A stretch of 64,000 nt of DNA, taken from contig OZ244829.1 in NCBI GenBank assembly GCA_965220415.1, forward strand, positions 496,001-560,000. The letters are read 5' to 3'. Every line of letters begins with the position of its first letter. Position 1 is the first letter of the stretch. The notes under the pieces were generated by a model. It was not told the DNA's origin and searched no databases. It saw only the letters and a program-made list of their open reading frames with translations. A program made the position numbers and the translations under genes. Of this stretch, positions 59,491-64,000 are shown piece by piece. This stretch comes from JAJDTR01 sp965220415 (GTDB lineage: Bacteria > Poribacteria > WGA-4E > JAJDTR01).

Positions 59491-60864
59491 TTATTTTCCC
59501 CGAGGCACCGCGTCTTCTCCATTCGCCGTCTTAATTTCGCGGCGTCGATTCGCTCCGCGTCGGCGCGTATAGAATTTCGGGGTTTCCTGAAATTTGTTCC
59601 GATAGTAGGTGACGGTGCGGCGGGCAATCTTCGTATCGTATTCGCGTTCAAGGATTTCGGCGAGTTCCGCGTCATTGTACGGTTTTTTTCGCTCGCCTGA
59701 AATCAGTTCTCGACGCTCCCGAACGGAAATCAAGCGCTGCAGCACTTCCCCTTTGCTTTGGCAAAAGAATTTGAGCGGAAAGCTGCCGTTCGAGGTATCG
59801 ACGTTCTTGTGTCGAAGGATGCGACTCACCGTGGATTCATGTTCTCCCAGTTCTTTGGAAACTTCCGCCTGTGTTAGCGGTTTAAGGTACAGCGCATCTC
59901 CGCTGACGAAATATCGGTACTGATATTCGTAAAGGAACATCAACACCCGAAACGTCAAACTTTTTCGCTGGTTAATCAGGCGTAAGACATCTGCCAAGAG
60001 TGCGCCATCTTCATCTGCACCCGGATCGACGGGTTCAAATCGGTAACGAGAATTGTACTCAATCTCTGACACGACGTGAATCTCGGCGCGAGGCGGATTG
60101 TCAAAACGCTGAATTGACGCAATGCTCTCTGTCTCATGTGTTGATTCGCTGGGAGTTGGCGAATCATCAACGGTAACCTGCATGGAACTGGCAATCTGCA
60201 CCTGATCTACGAGGTCGACAATCTCTCGAACCGCGCTCTGCGGTATTCCCAACCCATCGGCAATCCACTCCGGTTCACTGTTCGTTTGCATGAAATATTC
60301 GACGAACTCCGATTGTGTAATTTCATACGCCTCCATCAACTCGGAAAGCGCTTCATAAGGCTCTTCTGAGTCGAATGAAGTCTGTGTCGTTGGCGGTTCG
60401 CGGAAATCGGGGTCATCAAACCGCATGTAATTTTCTTGGGTATCTTCGTTACCTCCCCAAGCGCGCTTGAGAAATCTACAATATTCGAGGGCATGAACGA
60501 GTCGTCCACGCGGGACGCGGTATTTCACCGCCAGTTCCTTGACATGCCGGCGGGCATCCTCACGGAAAAAGTCCCTTTGCCAATCAGCTCGCGACTCTAT
60601 CTCAAACTCGGTCATAAATTCCATGAATTGCCGGTCTTGAAATTCTTCGTAAAGATGTCGAGGAACACGTCCTTTGAAGTTGGTTTTGCGCACATAGCCC
60701 GATTCTACAAGACGTTGAAACGCCGGCTGCGACTCAACCTGCTGGACATATTCCCGAAATTCCTGCTCATCCTGCGTGAGAAGATTCAAATAGGCGTCAG
60801 GCGGCCGTGACGATTTGATTGTCGGAAGAACTGCAATTTGAGGTTTAGGACCGACGATACGCAT
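59491..60864 (-). CDS. Divergent sigma-54 factor lacking the Gln-rich region I
   Basis: 457 residues. The C-terminal half is clearly RpoN: LTQAEVSKELGEHESTVSRI, NGSFPLKFFCQ and the RpoN box ARRTVTYYRNKF, which contacts the -24 element. The N-terminal half differs from ordinary sigma-54: the usual Gln/Leu-rich region I, needed for activator response, is not seen. It is replaced by an acidic helical region (TQDEQEFREYVQQVE) and an unassigned central part. It may be a specialised or regulatory sigma-54 variant. The ATG at 60864 is the first Met. Confidence 0.85.
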   Translation of the reverse strand: MRIVGPKPQIAVLPTIKSSRPPDAYLNLLTQDEQEFREYVQQVESQPAFQRLVESGYVRKTNFKGRVPRHLYEEFQDRQFMEFMTEFEIESRADWQRDFFREDARRHVKELAVKYRVPRGRLVHALEYCRFLKRAWGGNEDTQENYMRFDDPDFREPPTTQTSFDSEEPYEALSELMEAYEITQSEFVEYFMQTNSEPEWIADGLGIPQSAVREIVDLVDQVQIASSMQVTVDDSPTPSESTHETESIASIQRFDNPPRAEIHVVSEIEYNSRYRFEPVDPGADEDGALLADVLRLINQRKSLTFRVLMFLYEYQYRYFVSGDALYLKPLTQAEVSKELGEHESTVSRILRHKNVDTSNGSFPLKFFCQSKGEVLQRLISVRERRELISGERKKPYNDAELAEILEREYDTKIARRTVTYYRNKFQETPKFYTRRRGANRRREIKTANGEDAVPRGK

Positions 60865-60922
60865 TGAGGCTATTGATTTTTCCTAAAAGAGCGATCATGA
60901 TGTTCAGCTTGTTGTCGGAAGA

Positions 60923-61792
60923 TTAGAAATTGTGCCAACGACGATTTTGTAAAATGCGCAGGTATTCACCGTAATCTGCTTTGTTTTTCAGATGCTGATG
61001 TTGGGGTTGATCAGCGTGACATTTGATACAGAGGGCGCGAAGGTTCCCGTTTCGGTTATCATGTTTCAGCCCGCTAATATGGTGAACGTGAAGGAATTTC
61101 CGCATGTCTTCGTCTCCAAGATATTCCCGGCATTGTTCACAACGCCACCTCATCTGCTCTTTATAGCGGTGAGTAATCCGTGCCAAGTCCGGTGGATAAG
61201 TATTTGCAGGTGCTGTGGCATCAGTATGCGTCGGCGGGTTGGTTATTTGGTTGCCGTATCGTTCAAAGAACTCTTCTAGATCGAAGGATTCTTTGATTTC
61301 TCTTTGTTCCGAACGTCTGCGTCTGTTGTAATTTTTGTAACTCAGTCGCTTTAAACAATTGATGCACACAAATAACCTGCACTCAACTCCTTCCTCTTGA
61401 AGCCCACTGCCAAAGGATCCTAAAAAATTAACGATAAACAATCCATCGGTTCGGGTAGTTACTACATATCGTTCATACCTGCCTTGGCGCCTCATTGCCT
61501 GCAGCGTACTACAGTCGGCAATATGAAGTTTGTTTAGCTGGTCAGGCCTTGAATCACTTGACCCGTATTGATCTCGGATATAGACAGCAACCTTTCGCCC
61601 TTTGTATTTATACGTTCCATCAAAATCAACTTCAATTTCAATTAATGGAATCTCTATCCCTGTTTTAACTAAAATCTTGTCCAAGTCCGTAGGTTGCCAA
61701 TCTTCTCCTGAATTCCACGAGACAAATTCAGCTCCCATCTGCTGTCGTAGTTGATTTAATGGAACATACTTTGAAAAATCTGGCAACTTCAT
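60923..61792 (-). CDS. HNH endonuclease, likely Zorya type II effector (ZorE-like)
   Basis: 289 residues. The C-terminal HNH domain reads RCEQCREYLGDEDMRKFLHV, then HVHHISGLKHDNRNGNLRAL and CIKCH (the CxxC pairs and the catalytic His and Asn of an HNH nuclease). The N-terminal 180 residues, with a Cys pair (CINC), are not assigned. It overlaps the upstream ZorB-like gene by 4 bases (ATGA). Zorya type II systems consist of ZorA, ZorB and an HNH protein, ZorE, so this is probably the nuclease effector. Sequence similarity to known ZorE was not tested. Confidence 0.82.
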   Translation of the reverse strand: MKLPDFSKYVPLNQLRQQMGAEFVSWNSGEDWQPTDLDKILVKTGIEIPLIEIEVDFDGTYKYKGRKVAVYIRDQYGSSDSRPDQLNKLHIADCSTLQAMRRQGRYERYVVTTRTDGLFIVNFLGSFGSGLQEEGVECRLFVCINCLKRLSYKNYNRRRRSEQREIKESFDLEEFFERYGNQITNPPTHTDATAPANTYPPDLARITHRYKEQMRWRCEQCREYLGDEDMRKFLHVHHISGLKHDNRNGNLRALCIKCHADQPQHQHLKNKADYGEYLRILQNRRWHNF

Positions 61793-62538
61793 TCGTGTTT
61801 CCTCCTCTTGATAATTTCGACTATCCGTTTTTCTGCGTTAGTCCGCACTCGAAATTCTACCCGCCGTGATTCTTCTGGGTTTTGTGTGCCATCAGGATAG
61901 CGGATTAGCTTGCTTGAAGATAAGCCGTTAGCTGTAAGATTCTCCCTAATCCATTTTTTGTTCTGTTGAATCTGCGGATTTTCGATTTGCAGCACATAAT
62001 TGAGAACGCGTCTTGTTCTGTCCTGTGACAACTTCATGTTAAGAATATAAGCGACCTCCTCTTTGTCTTTTACTCCTTCCCATTCGCTTGAAGTGTGTCC
62101 TTCAATCCGAATCTCCGCGATGTCCTCCTTGTATTTGTACTCGCCACCATCGGTCTTGGTTTCGGTTAAAATTTTGATGTATCTTGGGAAAAACTCATCC
62201 AATATCTTCCTGAAGAGTGGACGAACCTCCGCCTTACCTTTTGCAAATAGTACTTCAGGTTCTTTGAATCGAATTGAGAGAGTTTGCTTATTTAAGACAG
62301 CGTTCCATTCATCAAGGTCTTTTCTAAACTCTTTCTCAAGGTCGTTGTATAAATCTGATTGTAATTTCTCATAAGTGACAGCAATTTGTTCAATCTTTTC
62401 TTTATCTGCACGGATATGCAGCATGTAACTGATGGCAATGAAAAGGAAGATTACCATTAGTCCCGCCATCATATCAGAGATTGAAATCCAGTGTTCTTCG
62501 GTATCCTGTTCCCTAGTCGCTAGGATGTTTTCGTTCAT
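61789..62538 (-). CDS. zorB: ZorB-like MotB/OmpA-type motor protein
   Basis: 249 residues. A single membrane helix with the proton-conducting Asp at its start (WISISDMMAGLMVIFLFIAI), a coiled linker, and an OmpA-like peptidoglycan-binding domain (EIRIEGHTSSEWEG, LSQDRTRRVLNYVL, SRRVEFRVRT). This is the MotB/ZorB layout. ZorA and ZorB form a proton-driven motor anchored to the cell wall that detects phage entry. The ATG at 62538, next to a GTG, follows TAAAGGAGTGTG. It is 9 bases after the ZorA gene and overlaps the HNH gene. Confidence 0.87.
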   Translation of the reverse strand: MNENILATREQDTEEHWISISDMMAGLMVIFLFIAISYMLHIRADKEKIEQIAVTYEKLQSDLYNDLEKEFRKDLDEWNAVLNKQTLSIRFKEPEVLFAKGKAEVRPLFRKILDEFFPRYIKILTETKTDGGEYKYKEDIAEIRIEGHTSSEWEGVKDKEEVAYILNMKLSQDRTRRVLNYVLQIENPQIQQNKKWIRENLTANGLSSSKLIRYPDGTQNPEESRRVEFRVRTNAEKRIVEIIKRRKHE

Positions 62539-62547
62539 CACACTCCT

Positions 62548-64000
62548 TTATTGGCGTCGTTGTGAGTTAGGTGATTCCAAACCGTTTGCTATTTGAACCA
62601 CCTTGCGGAGTTCTTCTGTCAAAGGGGTGTAGTCAGTAACAAATCGACGTGAGAGGCTGGTTAGCTGACTGCCCAACGATTCTAGTGCTTTTGTGAGTTC
62701 TGTACCAAGTGATTCATCCAAAACCTGAATTTGTTGTGTCATGAGGTTTGTGCTTTCTTGGAAAATGCGTTCAGTTTCTGTGCCGAGCTGCCTTGATAAA
62801 GTTTGCAAGGTGTTTTCCAATCTTTGGTTGGTTTCTTCCAAGGTGCTTTCTAACCCTTGTGAGGTGTTCTGGATAACGGTTTCGACCCGTCCTGTGAAAT
62901 TCTGAAAGGCTTCTCTTTGCCTTGTCATGTCTGCGTATGAATTGTCGATGCTTTCTCTAACTTGGTCTGAAAAATTATTCACGGCTTCTCGTTGGGACTG
63001 CATGGAGGCGTGTGAGTTGTCAATCGTTTCCGTAACGACGGTTGAAAATTCGTCAGTTATTCTTTGTATTTCCCGGCTTGTGTTTTCTATCATCGATTGA
63101 AGTCGTGTTGATTGATTTTGGAGTGTGTTCTCCAATCCCTGGTTCGTGGAAATAATGGTGGATTGAAGTTGCTGAGATTGATTTTCTAGAGCGCTTCTGA
63201 AACCTTGAAACGTACCGTCAATGACCTGTTCAACCCGTTCGGTGGTTCTCTGAAATACAGCTTCGGTTTGCTGTCGAATGTGATTGCCTGTATTTTCCAC
63301 CGTTGTCTCAAGTTGTTGGGACTGATTAGCCAAAGCTTCTCGTTGACTTTGCATGGAGGCGTGTGAATTGTCAATCGTTTTTGTGACTACTGTTGAAAAG
63401 TCATCAGTTAGTTGGTTTAATCGAGTCTCAATAATCGGAAATGCACTTCCTGCATTCTCAGCCAGTGTACTAAACGCTTCTAAATGCGCATCCAGTTGTC
63501 CTATTTGGTGTTGTAGCGCTTGAAGTATGGGGTCAAGTTGCTCTGCACTCGAAACGATGGCATCACTCCGATTGGCGATAATCTCCAATGATCGGCGCGA
63601 TTCTTCCACGCTCGCAGCCGCAATACGGAACTCCTCAGCCAATTCATTCATCTGTTGCCGGTACTGTTCCTGCCAATCGTTGATTCTTCCGACTGCCTCA
63701 TTTAGTTGCCTGAAGTTGTCACCAAACTGTTCGTTAATTTTGGCGTTGAAATCTCTCATGACTTCCTCAAGCGCCTCAATCAACGCCTTCGTATTATTTT
63801 CTGCCATCTGCTCTGCAAACTCGTTAAAGGCGCTAACCAACTCATCCTGTTTGTCGGAAAAGGTTGTTCTCAATTTTTGTAACTGTGTCAAAACGGTGCT
63901 GTCACCCTCTCCAGTTAATGATTTTTCAATAGATTGGAGAGACTCTCTGGTTTCCTTACCTTCTTTTTGTTCAACTTCTAGGATGTTCCTCAACAGGTCG
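62548..64000 (-). CDS. zorA: ZorA-like protein, C-terminal coiled-coil tail (cut by window edge)
   Basis: Open frame from the right edge, at least 484 residues. The whole visible part is a long coiled coil with repeated segments: FSTVVTKTIDNSHASMQSQR recurs nearly unchanged further on (FSTVVTETIDNSHASMQSQR). This is the long cytoplasmic tail of ZorA, whose MotA/TolQ/ExbB-type membrane domain would lie to the right of the window. Assignment relies on the following ZorB-like and HNH genes; the tail alone could belong to a TolQ- or chemoreceptor-like protein. Confidence 0.75.
   Translation of the reverse strand, partial: DLLRNILEVEQKEGKETRESLQSIEKSLTGEGDSTVLTQLQKLRTTFSDKQDELVSAFNEFAEQMAENNTKALIEALEEVMRDFNAKINEQFGDNFRQLNEAVGRINDWQEQYRQQMNELAEEFRIAAASVEESRRSLEIIANRSDAIVSSAEQLDPILQALQHQIGQLDAHLEAFSTLAENAGSAFPIIETRLNQLTDDFSTVVTKTIDNSHASMQSQREALANQSQQLETTVENTGNHIRQQTEAVFQRTTERVEQVIDGTFQGFRSALENQSQQLQSTIISTNQGLENTLQNQSTRLQSMIENTSREIQRITDEFSTVVTETIDNSHASMQSQREAVNNFSDQVRESIDNSYADMTRQREAFQNFTGRVETVIQNTSQGLESTLEETNQRLENTLQTLSRQLGTETERIFQESTNLMTQQIQVLDESLGTELTKALESLGSQLTSLSRRFVTDYTPLTEELRKVVQIANGLESPNSQRRQ

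Overview
The window reads as a chromosomal segment of an uncultured, free-living or host-associated bacterium. The gene mix (phytanoyl-CoA dioxygenase beside a Gfo/Idh/MocA oxidoreductase, a ThuA-like protein, FAH and SDR enzymes, a YtxH/DUF948 pair, very many short dispersed repeats, IS110 and IS3 elements) resembles Candidatus Poribacteria and related marine/sponge lineages. This placement is an inference from gene content and could not be tested. Protein divergence is high throughout, but housekeeping genes are easy to recognise.

Layout. 1-3.6 kb: tail of a SIMPL-domain protein, rnhA, rtcB, and msrP facing them. 3.6-11.7 kb: accessory region with a peptide-type solute-binding protein, a stand-alone TIR-like immune protein, a small frameshifted gene, a remnant of a type III restriction helicase, a TPR protein and a decayed IS3 element; this looks like an eroded defence island. 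12-19.4 kb: methyltransferase, Gfo/Idh plus PhyH pair, a tandem array of hairpin elements leading into an IS110 transposase, and an unknown ATP-grasp-like protein. 19.9-31.3 kb: housekeeping block tatA, CMD protein, tmk-holB-metG, ThuA-like, recX-alaS, DUF948 and YtxH. 32-40 kb: larB, SDR, FAH, large sensor kinase, GDPD, Zn-alcohol dehydrogenase. 40-53 kb: secreted TPR/propeller protein, argD, then ispE, tRNA-Gln, rplY, amidase, GerMN and pth, followed by a transglutaminase, ftsY and a mannose-6-P isomerase-like protein. 53-58 kb: minus-strand sulfur-assimilation operon: Rrf2 regulator, cysteine synthase, APS reductase, CysO-like sulfur carrier, JAMM protease, NIL-domain protein, UMF1 transporter. 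58-64 kb: amidohydrolase, a divergent sigma-54, and at the right edge an HNH nuclease plus ZorB- and ZorA-like motor proteins, a Zorya type II-like antiphage system cut by the window end.

Most interesting. (1) The IS110 transposase is preceded by two tandem copies of a 208-nt non-coding segment. In each copy a first short segment matches the left flank and a second matches the right flank, and these matches co-vary between the copies, as expected of a bridge RNA with target and donor loops. Copy A has no transposase, so it may be a mini-element carrying only its guide RNA. (2) A Zorya-like operon. (3) A CysO/CysM/Mec-type cysteine operon with a near-perfect Rrf2/IscR-type operator lying on a consensus promoter. 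(4) A short repeat of about 31-37 bp with GATC at its ends, present in about 16 clusters, nested in itself at GATC and inserted in-frame in the IS3 transposase.
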